Made by a program: the position numbers and the translations under genes
DNA from: Maribacter sp.
Lineage (GTDB): Bacteria > Bacteroidota > Bacteroidia > Flavobacteriales > Flavobacteriaceae
Assembly: GCA_002749285.1 (NCBI GenBank)
Contig: PDPR01000016.1
Coordinates: 34,075-98,074, forward strand
Length of the DNA: 64,000 nucleotides
Direction: 5' to 3'
Notes under the pieces: generated by a model
The model's database searches: none
What the model saw: the letters and a program-made list of their open reading frames with translations, nothing else
Told to the model about the DNA's origin: nothing
In this document: positions 45,174 through 55,853 of the stretch, piece by piece
Position numbering within the stretch: position 1 is the first letter of the stretch
Layout of the letters: each line of letters begins with the position of its first letter

Positions 45174-45572
45174 TTAATACACATAGCACAAAACCTCGCC
45201 ACCTACGTTTTCCTTCTTGGCCTGCTTACTGGTCATTACCCCATGGGAAGTAGAGACTATCGCGATTCCCAAGCCGTTCAATACCCTTGGCATATCATTG
45301 GAATTGGCATATTTACGTAAACCTGGCTTACTTATACGTTGTATTCTCTTAATTACGGGGTCTTTGGTCACCTTGTCGTATTTCAAAGCGATCTTAATCG
45401 ACCCTTGGACTTTATCTTCTTCAAATTTGTAACTCAAAATATACCCTTGGTCGAATAATATCTTGGTTATCTCCTTTTTAACATTGGATGCAGGAATCTC
45501 AACCACCCGATGACCGGCTGAACTGGCATTTCTAATTCGTGTTAAATAATCTGCTATAGTATCTGTTACCAT
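45174..45572 (-). CDS. rpsH: 30S ribosomal protein S8
   Basis: The 132-aa 16S rRNA binder starts MVTDTIADYLTRIRNASSAGHRVVEIPASNVKKEI and ends GLGIAIVSTSHGVMTSKQAKKENVGGEVLCYVY, the S8 signature. S8 is the spc-operon translational repressor in E. coli. The 68-nt gap upstream to rpsN could hold a regulatory site, but no E. coli-like target was recognised. Confidence 0.98.
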   Translation of the reverse strand: MVTDTIADYLTRIRNASSAGHRVVEIPASNVKKEITKILFDQGYILSYKFEEDKVQGSIKIALKYDKVTKDPVIKRIQRISKPGLRKYANSNDMPRVLNGLGIAIVSTSHGVMTSKQAKKENVGGEVLCYVY

Positions 45573-45640
45573 ATTTTATTGAATTCGGTGACGGTTTTTA
45601 GCTTTATCGCTAAACCTGAAACCAGTTTATTTATTTTTAA

Positions 45641-45910
45641 TTACCAGCTGGCTTTTTTTACTCCGGGAATCAAACCTTGATTGGCCATTTCCCTGAATGT
45701 TACCCTTGAAATACCAAAGGTCCTCATATACCCTTTAGGTCTTCCCGTAAGCTTACAACGATTGTGTATACGGACAGGAGAAGCGTTTTTTGGCAATTTC
45801 TGAAGTGCCTCATAGTCACCAGCCTCTTTCAAAGCCTTACGCTTTTCGGCATATTTAGCAACTGTTTTCGCCCTTTTTCTTTCACGGGCCTTCATTGATT
45901 CTTTAGCCAT
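45641..45910 (-). CDS. rpsN: 30S ribosomal protein S14, zinc-free long form
   Basis: The 89-aa protein starts [29 protein letters not shown] and contains the core [30 protein letters not shown]. It is the longer C- type without CxxC zinc pairs. It begins 1 nt after rplE. Confidence 0.97.
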   Translation of the reverse strand: MAKESMKARERKRAKTVAKYAEKRKALKEAGDYEALQKLPKNASPVRIHNRCKLTGRPKGYMRTFGISRVTFREMANQGLIPGVKKASW

Positions 45911-45911
45911 A

Positions 45912-46463
45912 CTAATTCTTTTTAAAAGGTAATCCTAATTCTGTTAATAATGATTTCGCCTCCTTGTCCGTAGGTGCGGAAGTCACAAAGGTAATATCCA
46001 TCCCATTGATTCTATTGATCTTGTCAATATTTATCTCGGGGAAAATTATTTGTTCGGTAACACCCAAACTATAATTACCACGACCATCAAAGCCCGTTGC
46101 ACGAATTCCCTGGAAATCCCGAACCCTTGGCAGGGCGGAAGTCACTAGACGATCCAAAAACTCGTACATTCTCTCACCGCGCAAAGTTACCCTGGCACCT
46201 ATTGGCATCCCCTTACGTAATTTAAATGCAGCGACATCCTTTTTGGACATAGTGGAAACTGCTTTTTGGCCCGTTATCAAGGTCAATTCATCAACTGCAT
46301 GATCAATCAACTTTTTATCGGCCACGGCAGCACCAACACCTCTACTAACCACGATTTTCTCTAACTTGGGCACTTGCATTACATTTTTGTAACCAAATTC
46401 CTCCTTAAGCGCATCGACGATACGCTCACTATATTCTTTCTTTAATCTTGCGACGTAAGCCAT
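45912..46463 (-). CDS. rplE: 50S ribosomal protein L5
   Basis: The 183-aa 5S rRNA-binding protein has [44 protein letters not shown] and [20 protein letters not shown], and ends [16 protein letters not shown]. It forms the central protuberance with L18 and touches P-site tRNA. It follows rplX by 2 nt. Confidence 0.98.
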   Translation of the reverse strand: MAYVARLKKEYSERIVDALKEEFGYKNVMQVPKLEKIVVSRGVGAAVADKKLIDHAVDELTLITGQKAVSTMSKKDVAAFKLRKGMPIGARVTLRGERMYEFLDRLVTSALPRVRDFQGIRATGFDGRGNYSLGVTEQIIFPEINIDKINRINGMDITFVTSAPTDKEAKSLLTELGLPFKKN

Positions 46464-46465
46464 AA

Positions 46466-46780
46466 TTAAATTACTTCATTGGATTTCTTAGCAAACCTTA
46501 TCTTCTTACCATCCCTAACTTCCAATCCTATTCTGGTAGCATCGTTCGATTTTGGATCGATCAATGACAAATTGGAAACGTGAATAGGAGCTTCTTTCTT
46601 GACAATACCACCTTGAGGGTTGTTGGCACTTGGCTTCTCGTGTTTGGAAACCATATTGGCTCCTTCGACGATAGCCTTGTTCTTTTCGATCAACACCTTT
46701 ATCACCTTACCTTCCGTACCTTTATGGTCTCCAGCAATAATCTTTACGGTATCTCCTGTTCTTATCTTTAATTTTTTCAT
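46466..46780 (-). CDS. rplX: 50S ribosomal protein L24
   Basis: The 104-aa KOW-domain protein starts [51 protein letters not shown], with a C-terminal [23 protein letters not shown]. It is an early 50S assembly initiator at the exit tunnel. It follows rplN by 14 nt. Confidence 0.98.
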   Translation of the reverse strand: MKKLKIRTGDTVKIIAGDHKGTEGKVIKVLIEKNKAIVEGANMVSKHEKPSANNPQGGIVKKEAPIHVSNLSLIDPKSNDATRIGLEVRDGKKIRFAKKSNEVI

Positions 46781-46794
46781 TGTAGTATTAAATA

Positions 46795-47163
46795 TTAAAG
46801 CACCTCTGGGGCCAATGATACAATCTTCATGAACTGCTTATCGCGCAATTCCCTTGCCACTGGTCCGAAAACACGGGTACCTCTCATTTCTCCGGTAGGA
46901 TTCAATAATACGCAAGCATTGTCATCAAAACGAATATATGAACCATCCGGCCTTCTAACTTCTTTTTTTGTCCGTACCACAACTGCGGTAGAAACTGCTC
47001 CTTTTTTGATCCCCCCATTTGGCGTAGCCTCTTTAACGGTAACAACGATTTTGTCCCCGATAGAAGCATATCGTCTTTTCGTACCACCGAGAACCCTAAT
47101 GGTCAAAACCTCTTTTGCCCCGGTATTGTCCGCTACTTTTAGTCTTGATTCTTGCTGTAACAT
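46795..47163 (-). CDS. rplN: 50S ribosomal protein L14
   Basis: The 122-aa protein starts [46 protein letters not shown] and ends [12 protein letters not shown], a full-length L14 that forms an intersubunit bridge. It begins 1 nt after rpsQ. Confidence 0.98.
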   Translation of the reverse strand: MLQQESRLKVADNTGAKEVLTIRVLGGTKRRYASIGDKIVVTVKEATPNGGIKKGAVSTAVVVRTKKEVRRPDGSYIRFDDNACVLLNPTGEMRGTRVFGPVARELRDKQFMKIVSLAPEVL

Positions 47164-47164
47164 A

Positions 47165-47422
47165 TTATTTAGCTCTTTCTAGGATTTCTACTAACCTCCA
47201 ACACTTGGTCTTACTCATGGGACGGGTCTCCATAATCTTTACGGTATCACCGATATTGCAATCGTTCTTCTCGTCATGGGCAACATATTTCTTTGTCTTC
47301 AAAACGAACTTACCGTACATCGGGTGTTTTACTCTTTTCACTTCCGACACAACAATGGATTTCTCCATTTTGTCACTAGTAACAACCCCTACTCTCTCTT
47401 TTCTTAAGTTTCTTTTTTCCAT
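47165..47422 (-). CDS. rpsQ: 30S ribosomal protein S17
   Basis: The 85-aa OB-fold 16S rRNA binder starts [40 protein letters not shown] and contains [32 protein letters not shown], the S17 signature. It follows rpmC by 13 nt. Confidence 0.98.
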   Translation of the reverse strand: MEKRNLRKERVGVVTSDKMEKSIVVSEVKRVKHPMYGKFVLKTKKYVAHDEKNDCNIGDTVKIMETRPMSKTKCWRLVEILERAK

Positions 47423-47435
47423 AAAGCAGAACCAA

Positions 47436-47627
47436 TTATTGGTTTTCCCTATTAGTTATTTCAGTAGCCAATCTTGCAACCGTTTTTCTTACCTTCTTGA
47501 TCTGAAGTGGATTTTCCAATGGAGTAACAAAATGCGCCATTTTTAAATCAGCATACTGTTTCTTATAATCAGCAAGCTTTTCCGTAAGTTCCTCGACAGA
47601 TAACTTTTTTATTTCTAAATTTTTCAT
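47436..47627 (-). CDS. rpmC: 50S ribosomal protein L29
   Basis: The 63-aa helical-hairpin protein starts [54 protein letters not shown]29 sits at the exit tunnel next to L23, near the SRP and trigger-factor docking site. It follows rplP by 12 nt. Confidence 0.97.
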   Translation of the reverse strand: MKNLEIKKLSVEELTEKLADYKKQYADLKMAHFVTPLENPLQIKKVRKTVARLATEITNRENQ

Positions 47628-47639
47628 GATTCCCTACGA

Positions 47640-48065
47640 TTAATTCTGATTCGTATAATCCCTTGCTGTAACAAATTTTGTTTTTACAGGCAACTTCTGT
47701 GCCGCCAAACGCAAGGCTTCCTTCGCGACTTCCTGGCTAACACCACCAACTTCGAACATGATCCTGCCCGGTTTTACCACAGCAACAAAATATTCAGGGG
47801 CACCTTTACCTTTACCCATACGTACTTCCAATGGTTTTTTGGTAATTGGCTTATCTGGGAATATCTTAATCCACAATTGTCCTTCCCTCTTCATAAATCT
47901 CGTTGCAGCGATACGGGCCGCTTCGATTTGACGGGAAGTCAAGAATGATGAATCCAAGGATTTAATGCCAAACATACCATTTGAAAGCTGATGCCCCCTT
48001 CCGGAGTTACCCTTCATACGGCCTTTCTGCATTTTACGGAACTTGGTTCTTTTCGGTTGTAACAT
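47640..48065 (-). CDS. rplP: 50S ribosomal protein L16
   Basis: The 141-aa protein starts [92 protein letters not shown] in fragments typical of L16. It organises the A-site tRNA elbow region and the 5S contacts. It follows rpsC by 20 nt. Confidence 0.98.
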   Translation of the reverse strand: MLQPKRTKFRKMQKGRMKGNSGRGHQLSNGMFGIKSLDSSFLTSRQIEAARIAATRFMKREGQLWIKIFPDKPITKKPLEVRMGKGKGAPEYFVAVVKPGRIMFEVGGVSQEVAKEALRLAAQKLPVKTKFVTARDYTNQN

Positions 48066-48085
48066 TTTCTTACTTCTTTAAAAAA

Positions 48086-48805
48086 TTACTTTCTACGACG
48101 TTGCTTTCTCTGACCGTCCTGCTTCCCACCTTTTCCACCTTGGCCTTTTTGCATTCCGACCAATGGGGAAAGTTCTCTCTTACCATAAACCTCTCCTTTC
48201 ATGATCCATACTTTAATACCTAGTCTACCATAAGTAGTGTGGGCTTCATGCAAAGCGTAATCTATATCCGCCCTAAAAGTGGACAATGGGATACGACCAT
48301 CTTTATAGGATTCGGACCTGGCCATTTCAGCACCATTCAAACGTCCTGAAATCTGAACCTTTATTCCTTCTGCATTCATTCGCATTGCAGCAGCAATGGA
48401 CATTTTAATGGCCCTTCTAAAAGAAATCCTACTTTCAATCTGTCTCGCTATACTTGCGGCGACCAGATTTGCGTCGACCTCTGGTCTTTTGATCTCAAAG
48501 ATGTTGATCTGGACTTCCTTATTGGTAATCTTCTTCAGCTCTTCCTTAAGCTTGTCAACTTCTTGCCCCCCCTTACCAATTATGATACCTGGCCTAGCGG
48601 TTGTCACCGTCACGGTAATCAATTTCAACGTGCGTTCGATGATTACCCTGGAGACACTTGCCTTGGAAAGGCGTGCATGGATATACTTTCTTATTTTATC
48701 GTCTTCAGCCAGCTTATCACCATAATCATTTCCACCGTACCAGTTGGATTCCCATCCCCTGATTATTCCAAGACGATTTCCTATCGGATTTGTTTTCTGT
48801 CCCAT
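48086..48805 (-). CDS. rpsC: 30S ribosomal protein S3
   Basis: The 239-aa protein has [25 protein letters not shown], a KH domain ([22 protein letters not shown]) and the S3 C-terminal domain ([41 protein letters not shown]). A basic tail, [14 protein letters not shown], ends the protein. It lines the mRNA entry site. It begins 1 nt after rplV. Confidence 0.98.
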   Translation of the reverse strand: MGQKTNPIGNRLGIIRGWESNWYGGNDYGDKLAEDDKIRKYIHARLSKASVSRVIIERTLKLITVTVTTARPGIIIGKGGQEVDKLKEELKKITNKEVQINIFEIKRPEVDANLVAASIARQIESRISFRRAIKMSIAAAMRMNAEGIKVQISGRLNGAEMARSESYKDGRIPLSTFRADIDYALHEAHTTYGRLGIKVWIMKGEVYGKRELSPLVGMQKGQGGKGGKQDGQRKQRRRK

Positions 48806-48806
48806 T

Positions 48807-49214
48807 CTAGCTTGCTATATTATTGTTAGACCCCAAAATCAATGTTACATGATTTGAGCGTTTTCTTATTCTATGCGCTCTACCTTGTGGGGCCGGTCGC
48901 AATCTTTTCAACATAGTTCCACTATCGACCCTTATCTCTTTTACGATAAGATCGGCTTCCTCCATATTGGCATCCTCATTCTTGGCTTGCCAGTTTGCCA
49001 AGGCTGATAAAAGTAATTTCTCCAATTTTCGAGAAGATTCCTTCGAATTGAACTTCAAGATAGCCAAGGCTTTCTCAACCTCAACACCCCTGATCAAATC
49101 GGCTACCAACCTCATCTTCCTCGGTGATGTTGGACAATTATTCAATTTAGCAAAAGCCAATTGTTTCTTTTCAGCCTTGATTCTTTCGGCCATTTGTCTT
49201 TTTCGAACTCCCAT
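48807..49214 (-). CDS. rplV: 50S ribosomal protein L22
   Basis: The 135-aa protein contains [31 protein letters not shown] and the tunnel beta-hairpin region [29 protein letters not shown], the L22 signature. Its N-terminus [18 protein letters not shown] is slightly longer than in E. coli. It starts 3 nt after rpsS. Confidence 0.97.
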   Translation of the reverse strand: MGVRKRQMAERIKAEKKQLAFAKLNNCPTSPRKMRLVADLIRGVEVEKALAILKFNSKESSRKLEKLLLSALANWQAKNEDANMEEADLIVKEIRVDSGTMLKRLRPAPQGRAHRIRKRSNHVTLILGSNNNIAS

Positions 49215-49217
49215 AGC

Positions 49218-49496
49218 TTACTTTTTACCTTTGTTCTTAGCCCCTGCATGACCCCTAAAAGATCGTGTTGGAGAAAATTCGCCTAATTTGTGACCTACCA
49301 TATTCTCGGTAATGTATACCGGGACAAATTGCCTGCCATTATGGACTGCAATTGTCAACCCTACAAAATCAGGGGTGATCATTGAAGCTCTTGACCACGT
49401 CTTTATGACGCTTTTCTTACCAGAGGTTACACTTTGCTGGATTTTATTTTCCAAGCTATAATGAACGTAAGGTCCTTTTTTTAATGAACGTGCCAT
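49218..49496 (-). CDS. rpsS: 30S ribosomal protein S19
   Basis: The 92-aa head protein starts [21 protein letters not shown] and carries the signature [45 protein letters not shown]. It pairs with S13 at the subunit interface. It follows rplB by 12 nt. Confidence 0.98.
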   Translation of the reverse strand: MARSLKKGPYVHYSLENKIQQSVTSGKKSVIKTWSRASMITPDFVGLTIAVHNGRQFVPVYITENMVGHKLGEFSPTRSFRGHAGAKNKGKK

Positions 49497-49508
49497 TTCT
49501 TTTTCTTT

Positions 49509-50333
49509 TTATTTCTTTCTACGTTCCAATATATATCTATTCGTGCTCTTGGTTTTGGATCGGGTCCTAAATCCTTTTGCAGGAATTCCGTTTTTAGATC
49601 TTGGATGACCACCTGAGGCCCTACCTTCACCACCACCCATTGGGTGATCCACAGGGTTCATCGCCACAGGTCGTGTTCTCGGCCTTCTTCCCAGCCACCT
49701 ACTTCTACCTGCCTTGCCCGAAACCAATAATTGGTGGTCCGAATTGGACACGGCACCGATAGTGGCCAAACATTCAGACAGAATAAGCCTTGTCTCACCT
49801 GACGGTAATTTCACGGTAACGAACTTACCTTCCTTGGCCATTAATTGGGCGAAAGTACCGGCACTACGGGCCATCACAGCCCCTTGGCCCGGCCTTAACT
49901 CGATACAGGATATAATCGTACCCAAAGGAATACTTTTCAAAGGCAAGGCATTTCCGATCTCCGGTGCAGCAGTCTCACCTGCCAATACCGTTTGACCTAC
50001 CCCCAAACCATTTTGGGCGACGATATAACGTTTCTCACCATCAGCATATTCCAACAACGCTATAAACGCAGTTCTGTTCGGATCATACTGAATCGATTTT
50101 ACAGTTGAGACAACACCTTGTTTGTCCCTCTTGAAATCAATGACACGATATCTTCTCTTATGACCCCCGCCTCTGTGGCGTATGGTCATTTTTCCTTGAC
50201 TGTTTCTACCTCCGGACTTTTTTAACGGAGCGAGCAAACTCTTCTCCGGCTTATCAGTAGTAATGGAGTCAAACCCATTTACTACTCTAAAACGCTGCCC
50301 TGGAGTGATTGGCTTTAATTTTCTAACTGACAT
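49509..50333 (-). CDS. rplB: 50S ribosomal protein L2
   Basis: The 274-aa protein starts [33 protein letters not shown] and has [23 protein letters not shown] and the peptidyl-transferase-proximal signature [22 protein letters not shown] with the conserved His of [10 protein letters not shown]. It is needed for subunit association and peptidyl transfer. It follows rplW by 9 nt. Confidence 0.98.
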   Translation of the reverse strand: MSVRKLKPITPGQRFRVVNGFDSITTDKPEKSLLAPLKKSGGRNSQGKMTIRHRGGGHKRRYRVIDFKRDKQGVVSTVKSIQYDPNRTAFIALLEYADGEKRYIVAQNGLGVGQTVLAGETAAPEIGNALPLKSIPLGTIISCIELRPGQGAVMARSAGTFAQLMAKEGKFVTVKLPSGETRLILSECLATIGAVSNSDHQLLVSGKAGRSRWLGRRPRTRPVAMNPVDHPMGGGEGRASGGHPRSKNGIPAKGFRTRSKTKSTNRYILERRKK

Positions 50334-50342
50334 TTTTTGTCT

Positions 50343-50633
50343 TTATAGATTACTGTAAAAATCAATTATATCACCTTCCACAACATCGACGATTGCTTTT
50401 TTGATAGCATTCGTCTTACCATGTTGAATACCGGTCTTGGTATATCTTGTCTTTCTTTTGGGACCATAGTTCATAGTCCTTACTTTTTTCACAGAAACAC
50501 CGTAAGTTGCCTCTACAGCATCCTTGATCTGAATTTTGTTCGCCTTAGGGTCCACAACGAAACCATAACGATTATGCAACTCGCTATCCGCAGTCATTTT
50601 TTCCGTTATAATCGGCTTTATCAACACACTCAT
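50343..50633 (-). CDS. rplW: 50S ribosomal protein L23
   Basis: The 96-aa protein starts MSVLIKPIITEKMTADSELHNRYGFVVDPKANKIQIKDAVEATYGVSVKKVRTMNYGPKRKTRYTKTG in recognisable L23 blocks. It is the chaperone and SRP docking protein at the exit tunnel. It follows rplD by 6 nt. Confidence 0.97.
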   Translation of the reverse strand: MSVLIKPIITEKMTADSELHNRYGFVVDPKANKIQIKDAVEATYGVSVKKVRTMNYGPKRKTRYTKTGIQHGKTNAIKKAIVDVVEGDIIDFYSNL

Positions 50634-50639
50634 GGCTTC

Positions 50640-51269
50640 CTATTTATTTAAGTTCGTTTCAATCCCTTCCAGGGAACCTTCCAACAACACTATGCTATTT
50701 GCGTTTAATATTTTGTAAGTACTTAATTCTGCGTTAGTTACAACTTCAGAACCCTTCAAATTACGCGAAGACAAATATACACCATTATTTGAATCGCCCA
50801 ACACAAATAAAGATTTTTTACCTTGAAGTCCCAATGACTTCAGAATCTGTACAAAATCTTTTGTTTTGGGAGCGTCAAAATCAAAATCCTCAACAACCAT
50901 GACCGACTGTTCCTTTGCCTTAAGGCTCAAAGCCGATTTCCTGGCCAAACGTTTTACGTTTTTATTCAATTTTTGGGTATAGTCCTTAGGTCTTGGGCCA
51001 AAGATTCGACCACCACCCCTGAAAATAGGCGATTTAATACTACCTGCCCTTGCCGTACCAGTACCTTTTTGCTTTTTGATCTTTCGTGTACTACCGGCAA
51101 TCTCACCACGTTCCTTAGCCTTGTGCGTTCCTTGCCTCTGATGGGCCAAGTATTGTTTTACATCAAGGTATATTGCGTGATTGTTTGGTTCTATGGCGAA
51201 AACATTATCCGAAAGGTCTACCTTTCTTCCTGTTTCTTTTCCTTTAATATCTAAAACTGCTACTTTCAT
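50640..51269 (-). CDS. rplD: 50S ribosomal protein L4
   Basis: The 209-aa protein is read from [21 protein letters not shown]; this ATG shares one base with the rplC stop (TAATG). The track start three codons earlier would run into rplC. It has the tunnel-loop region RGEIAGSTRKIKKQKGTGTARAGSIKSPIFRGGGRIFGP. L4 is the autoregulator of the S10 operon in E. coli. Here a terminator-like hairpin lies just upstream of rplC, one gene ahead of rplD. Confidence 0.97.
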   Translation of the reverse strand: MKVAVLDIKGKETGRKVDLSDNVFAIEPNNHAIYLDVKQYLAHQRQGTHKAKERGEIAGSTRKIKKQKGTGTARAGSIKSPIFRGGGRIFGPRPKDYTQKLNKNVKRLARKSALSLKAKEQSVMVVEDFDFDAPKTKDFVQILKSLGLQGKKSLFVLGDSNNGVYLSSRNLKGSEVVTNAELSTYKILNANSIVLLEGSLEGIETNLNK

Positions 51270-51892
51270 TACTGCCACCTTTTAATGGTTACATAAGCGT
51301 TCTTATGGCCCGGAACACAACCTTTTACTACTAAAAGGTTTTTCTCTGGAACTATTTTTAAAACTTTGAGGTTTTGGACCGTAACCTTGTCACCACCCAT
51401 TCTACCTGCCATTTTCATTCCCTTGAATACTCTCGCAGGATACGAGGCGGCACCGATAGAACCTGGGGCCCTAAGCCTGTTGTGCTGACCGTGGGTCGCT
51501 TGGCCTACACCAGCAAAACCATGTCTTTTCACAACACCTTGAAAGCCTTTTCCCTTTGACTTTCCGATCACGTCGACAAACTCTCCTTCCAAAAACAAAT
51601 CAACCCCTACTGTGTCCCCCAACTTATACTTATCATCAAAACCTTGGAACTCAACGACTTTTTTCTTGGGAGAAGAACCTGCTTTTTTAAAGTGGCCGAC
51701 TTCGGCCTTATTAGCACGTTTTTCTGCCTTGTCATCGAAACCAAGTTGAAGGGCCTTGCACCCATCAACCTCTTCGGTTCTGACTTGGGTAACTACGCAT
51801 GGCCCTGCCTCAATGACAGTACAGGGAACGTTCTTCCCGCTTTCGTCAAAGATGCTGGTCATACCTACTTTTCTTCCTATTAACCCAGACAT
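51269..51892 (-). CDS. rplC: 50S ribosomal protein L3
   Basis: The 207-aa protein starts [39 protein letters not shown] and has the L3 signature [44 protein letters not shown]3 is an early assembly protein close to the peptidyl-transferase centre. It is separated from rpsJ by 150 nt, the longest gap in the superoperon. Confidence 0.98.
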   Translation of the reverse strand: MSGLIGRKVGMTSIFDESGKNVPCTVIEAGPCVVTQVRTEEVDGCKALQLGFDDKAEKRANKAEVGHFKKAGSSPKKKVVEFQGFDDKYKLGDTVGVDLFLEGEFVDVIGKSKGKGFQGVVKRHGFAGVGQATHGQHNRLRAPGSIGAASYPARVFKGMKMAGRMGGDKVTVQNLKVLKIVPEKNLLVVKGCVPGHKNAYVTIKRWQ

Positions 51893-51928
51893 ATCATTAC
51901 TATTTATTGATTACTATTTATTATTCTT

Positions 51929-51960
51929 AAAAAAACAGGGCCAAAAATAATCCAGCCCTG
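51929..51960 (-). terminator. terminator/attenuator-like hairpin between rpsJ and rplC
   Basis: On the minus strand CAGGGC and GCCCTG pair around TGGATTATTTTTG and are followed by TTTTTTT. It lies about 37 nt before the rplC ATG inside a 150-nt gap. In shape it is an intrinsic terminator or attenuator. The remaining leader has further G/C-rich segments (GCCGCGTGCGAGGG) that could form competing folds. Confidence 0.7.
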
Positions 51961-52042
51961 AATTTATCTTTGTTTCCGTTTTTCCCTCGCACGCGGCTTG
52001 GGACATGTTAGCCCTACTTCCTATTTGGAGCGGAACATATAC

Positions 52043-52348
52043 CTAGACCTTGATCTCGACCTCCACACCACTGGGAAGCTCTAGCTTCATAAGGGCATCG
52101 ATGGTCTTTGAAGAAGAACTGTATATATCCAACAACCGCTTATAAGAACTCAATTGAAATTGCTCTCTCGACTTCTTGTTTACGTGTGGGGACCGCAACA
52201 CGGTAAATATCTTCTTATGTGTCGGCAACGGAATAGGCCCTGTAACCACTGCGCCTGTCGTCTTTACCGTTTTAACGATTTTCTCGGCAGACTTATCCAC
52301 CAAATTATGATCGTAAGATTTTAGTTTTATTCTGATTTTTTGACTCAT
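52043..52348 (-). CDS. rpsJ: 30S ribosomal protein S10
   Basis: The 101-aa protein starts [64 protein letters not shown] in normal S10 blocks. It is also the NusG/NusB antitermination partner in other bacteria. It follows fusA by 10 nt and is therefore attached to the str side rather than to rplC. Confidence 0.98.
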   Translation of the reverse strand: MSQKIRIKLKSYDHNLVDKSAEKIVKTVKTTGAVVTGPIPLPTHKKIFTVLRSPHVNKKSREQFQLSSYKRLLDIYSSSSKTIDALMKLELPSGVEVEIKV

Positions 52349-52358
52349 CTTCTAAAAA

Positions 52359-54491
52359 TTAAGCGGTTATCCCTCTTGCTGCTTTAATGACTTCTTCTGC
52401 GATATTCGATGGTGTCTCTGCGTAATGCGAGAACTCCATTGTAGAGGTTGCCCTACCAGACGAAAGTGTTCTCAACGAAGTAACGTACCCGAACATTTCC
52501 GAAAGGGGAACCGTACCTTTTACAACTTTGGAACCTGCCCTGTCACCCATATCGGAAATCGTACCCCTTCTACGGTTAAGATCCCCCACGATATCGCCCA
52601 TATTTTCTTCTGGAGTCAATACCTCTAATTTCATTACAGGTTCCATGATTACGGCACCAGCAGCTTTTCCTGCAGCTTTGTAACCCATTTTTGCAGCTAG
52701 CTCAAAAGATAATGCATCTGAATCCACTGGGTGGAAAGACCCATCCTTAAGCACAACCTTCATTGTATCCATTTCATAACCGGCAAGTGGCCCATTTTTC
52801 ATGGCAGCCTGGAAACCTTTCTCTACGGATGGGATGAATTCTTTTGGAATACGCCCTCCTTTTATTTGGTCAACGAACTGTAAGCCCTCTCCTTCAAAAT
52901 CAGCATCCGCAGGACCCATTTCAAAAATAATGTCACCGAACTTACCACGACCACCGGATTGCTTTTTATAAGTCTCCCTGTGTGCGGCCGTTTTCGTCAA
53001 GGCTTCTTTATATTCAACTTGTGGCTCACCTTGATTTACCTCAACCTTGAACTCACGTCTTAATCGATCGACAATTATATCCAAATGAAGTTCACCCATA
53101 CCGGATATAATGGTTTGACCTGATGCTTCATCTGTTTTCACCTGAAAGGTTGGATCCTCCTCAGCCAATTTGGCCAAGGCCATGCCCAATTTATCAACAT
53201 CGACCTTTGTCTTGGGTTCGACAGCAATACCGATAACCGGATCGGGAAAGTCCATACTCTCCAAAACTATCGGATGTTTTTCGGCCGACATGGTGTCCCC
53301 TGTTTTGATGTCCTTAAAACCAACAGCGGCACCTATATCACCTGCCTCAATATAATCGATGGCATTCTGTTTATTGGAATGCATTTGGTAAATACGTGAA
53401 ATACGCTCTTTCTTGCCCGAACGGTTGTTCAAAATATAGGAACCGGCATCCAAACGACCCGAATACGTCCTAAAGAAAGCCAAACGACCCACAAAAGGAT
53501 CTGTTGCGATCTTAAATGCCAAAGCAGCAAACGGCTCCTTGACATCCGGTCTACGGGTTTCCTCCTTGCCTGTATCAGGGTTCACGCCCACGATAGCATC
53601 CTTATCCAACGGTGATGGCAAATACCTACAAACAGCATCCAATAAAAACTGTACACCTTTGTTCTTAAATGAAGAACCACAGATCATAGGGATGATAGCC
53701 CTATCCATTACAGCAGCCCTTAGGGCAGCATGCACTTCTTGCTCCGTAATCGAATCCTCATCCTCGAAGAATTTCTCCATTAGGTTCTCATCGTATTCGG
53801 CAACAGCCTCGATCAAGGCCGCACGATACTCATGCACCTCCTCCTTCATTTCCTCAGGAATATCGACTATATCGAATGTGGAGCCAAAATTGTCATCATG
53901 CCAGACTATAGCCCTATTCTTGGCCAAATCAACAATACCCCTAAAATCGGCCTCTTCACCAATTGGCAATACAATGGGAACCGCATTGGAGCCCAACATC
54001 TCTTTCACTTGCTTACAAACCATAAGGAAGTTAGAGCCCTGACGATCCATCTTATTCACAAAACCGATACGAGGCACCTTATAGTTATCGGCCAACCTCC
54101 AGTTAGTCTCGGATTGTGGCTCAACACCATCGACAGCACTGAACAAGAACACCAAACCGTCCAATACACGCAAGGACCTATTGACCTCTACTGTAAAATC
54201 AACATGGCCCGGGGTATCGATAATATTAAAATGATAACCTTTTGCATCCGCAGTCGGTTTTCCGTTTTCTGTTGGGAACTGCCACTCACAAGTAGTAGCC
54301 GCGGAGGTGATGGTTATACCACGCTCCTGCTCCTGTTCCATCCAGTCCATAGTAGCCGCACCATCGTGCACCTCACCTATTTTGTGACTAACCCCCGTGT
54401 AAAACAATACCCGTTCGGTAGTCGTGGTCTTACCGGCATCAATATGTGCCGCAATACCTATATTCCTTGTATATTTTAAATCTCTTGCCAT
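52359..54491 (-). CDS. fusA: translation elongation factor G
   Basis: The 710-aa translational GTPase has G1 [20 protein letters not shown]2 in [14 protein letters not shown]3 [12 protein letters not shown] and G4 [12 protein letters not shown], followed by EF-G domains II-V ([39 protein letters not shown]). It drives tRNA-mRNA translocation. Its length is full. tuf, often next in the str operon, is absent; rpsJ follows directly. Confidence 0.98.
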   Translation of the reverse strand: MARDLKYTRNIGIAAHIDAGKTTTTERVLFYTGVSHKIGEVHDGAATMDWMEQEQERGITITSAATTCEWQFPTENGKPTADAKGYHFNIIDTPGHVDFTVEVNRSLRVLDGLVFLFSAVDGVEPQSETNWRLADNYKVPRIGFVNKMDRQGSNFLMVCKQVKEMLGSNAVPIVLPIGEEADFRGIVDLAKNRAIVWHDDNFGSTFDIVDIPEEMKEEVHEYRAALIEAVAEYDENLMEKFFEDEDSITEQEVHAALRAAVMDRAIIPMICGSSFKNKGVQFLLDAVCRYLPSPLDKDAIVGVNPDTGKEETRRPDVKEPFAALAFKIATDPFVGRLAFFRTYSGRLDAGSYILNNRSGKKERISRIYQMHSNKQNAIDYIEAGDIGAAVGFKDIKTGDTMSAEKHPIVLESMDFPDPVIGIAVEPKTKVDVDKLGMALAKLAEEDPTFQVKTDEASGQTIISGMGELHLDIIVDRLRREFKVEVNQGEPQVEYKEALTKTAAHRETYKKQSGGRGKFGDIIFEMGPADADFEGEGLQFVDQIKGGRIPKEFIPSVEKGFQAAMKNGPLAGYEMDTMKVVLKDGSFHPVDSDALSFELAAKMGYKAAGKAAGAVIMEPVMKLEVLTPEENMGDIVGDLNRRRGTISDMGDRAGSKVVKGTVPLSEMFGYVTSLRTLSSGRATSTMEFSHYAETPSNIAEEVIKAARGITA

Positions 54492-54497
54492 TTCTGA

Positions 54498-54974
54498 TTA
54501 AAATCTAAAGTGAGAGAATGCCTTGTTCGCCTCGGCCATCTTGTGTGTATCAACCCTTTTCTTAACAGCCCCTCCTTCTTCTTTTGAAGCCGCCAATATC
54601 TCGGCAGCCAATTTCTGGGCCATACCTTTCTCATTACGCTTACGCGCAAAGCTTATAAGCCACTTCATTGCTGTGGAGATCTTCCTGTCCGGCCTGATCT
54701 GCATAGGAATCTGGAAGGTAGCCCCACCGACTCTCCTACTCCTCACCTCTACATGGGGCATTACATTGGAAAGAGCATCTTTCCATAATTCCAATGCCGT
54801 TTTCTCCTCATCGGTATTCTTTTCCCCAACTATATCTATAGCCTCATAAAATACACTGAATGCCACTGACTTCTTACCATCCCACATCATCATGTTCACA
54901 AAACGTGTCACCAACTGGTCGTTAAACCTTGGATCGGGTAAAATCGGTCTTTTCTTTGCCTGTCTTTTTCTCAT
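54498..54974 (-). CDS. rpsG: 30S ribosomal protein S7
   Basis: The 158-aa 16S rRNA head organiser starts [52 protein letters not shown] and has [38 protein letters not shown]. It follows rpsL by 22 nt and precedes fusA by 6 nt. Confidence 0.98.
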   Translation of the reverse strand: MRKRQAKKRPILPDPRFNDQLVTRFVNMMMWDGKKSVAFSVFYEAIDIVGEKNTDEEKTALELWKDALSNVMPHVEVRSRRVGGATFQIPMQIRPDRKISTAMKWLISFARKRNEKGMAQKLAAEILAASKEEGGAVKKRVDTHKMAEANKAFSHFRF

Positions 54975-54996
54975 TGCTGTCTTTTAAAAAAGTTGA

Positions 54997-55371
54997 TTAC
55001 TTCTTAGGTCGTTTTGCCCCATACTTAGACCTACGCTGGGTTCTGCCAGCAACACCGGCAGTATCCAGGGCACCTCTGACAATATGATACCTGACACCTG
55101 GCAAATCCTTTACTCTTCCGCCCCTTACCAATACTATCGAGTGCTCTTGCAAGTTGTGTCCCTCACCCGGAATGTAAGCGTTGACTTCCTTTCCGTTGGT
55201 CAACCTGACCCTGGCCACTTTTCTCATGGCAGAGTTCGGCTTCTTGGGGGTTGTCGTATATACCCTGGTACATACACCCCTCCTTTGAGGGCACGAATCC
55301 AAAGCAGCCGATTTACTCTTCTTGGTAATCGTGGCCCTTCCTTTTCGTACTAATTGTGAAATTGTTGGCAT
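54997..55371 (-). CDS. rpsL: 30S ribosomal protein S12
   Basis: The 124-aa decoding-centre protein has [48 protein letters not shown] and [23 protein letters not shown]. The lysines in TTPKKPNSA and GRVKDLPG that determine streptomycin sensitivity are wild type. It is the first gene of the superoperon, read from a consensus promoter about 50 nt upstream. Confidence 0.98.
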   Translation of the reverse strand: MPTISQLVRKGRATITKKSKSAALDSCPQRRGVCTRVYTTTPKKPNSAMRKVARVRLTNGKEVNAYIPGEGHNLQEHSIVLVRGGRVKDLPGVRYHIVRGALDTAGVAGRTQRRSKYGAKRPKK

Positions 55372-55418
55372 ATTATATATTAATGTATAAAATATTCTAC
55401 CCTTCGATTAAGGGCTGG

Positions 55419-55448
55419 CAAATGTAGCAATATTTCATTATAATTCAA
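55419..55448 (-). promoter_or_regulatory. consensus Bacteroidota promoter of the str-S10-spc-alpha superoperon
   Basis: The minus strand reads TTG, 19 nt, then TACATTTG, matching the TTG (-33) and TAnnTTTG (-7) consensus with normal spacing. The predicted leader to the rpsL ATG is about 40 nt. This is the best promoter match noticed in the window and fits strong, growth-linked expression. Confidence 0.8.
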
Positions 55449-55451
55449 ATA

Positions 55452-55853
55452 CATATAGATTAATTTTGAAGTTTTTTTCAATGACGGACAAATCCCTGTA
55501 AAAAACCACAGTGCACGCCCACGTTCCACCATAAAAACACACAACGGCTCACAGGGCGGCAAAAAAAAGTATGGCCCATAGGTATCTTTTTTGGGTTTTA
55601 TAGAACCCGTTCAAACTTTTTGGGTTTAAGCGAAAATCAATGGTTTTTGTTCTATTGAAGGCTTTTTCAAGTTGCATGGCAGGGCTACGGAAGTGAAAAA
55701 AAAGACAAAAACATAAACCATCCTTGTTCTGCGACGAAAAAAGCTAAAAAAGTTGCGCTATTTGCAATGAATCTTAAAATAATATTAAAATAAACTTGGA
55801 TTATTAACTTTATATTATGATTTTAGCCCTCAACTAATCCAAATACTATTAAA
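55452..55853. other. intergenic region between the rpsL promoter and the second SusC gene
   Basis: About 400 nt without an accepted gene. It includes the repeat copy at 55608-55708. The last ~140 nt before the susC ATG are A/T-rich and should hold its promoter. TTAACTTTA near 55807 is the nearest -7-like sequence but lacks the final G. The 60-aa ORF 55380-55562 has no protein character. Confidence 0.5.
55608..55708 (+). repeat. direct repeat copy B, upstream of the second SusC operon
   Basis: This ~101-bp sequence matches 62042-62141 in the same orientation, with about ten differences including short indels. Shared blocks include CTTTTTGGGTTTAAGCGAAA and TTTTTCAAGTTGCATGGCAG. It starts CGTTCAAAC where the other copy has CGTTTAAAC. 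The right-hand inverted end present in the 62040-62192 element is missing here. It lies about 145 nt before the susC ATG. Confidence 0.9.

Noticed and set aside
53832-54479. 215-aa ORF on the plus strand opposite fusA
   Set aside because: It is fully antisense to a clear EF-G gene, has no protein-family features and reflects the codon pattern of fusA.
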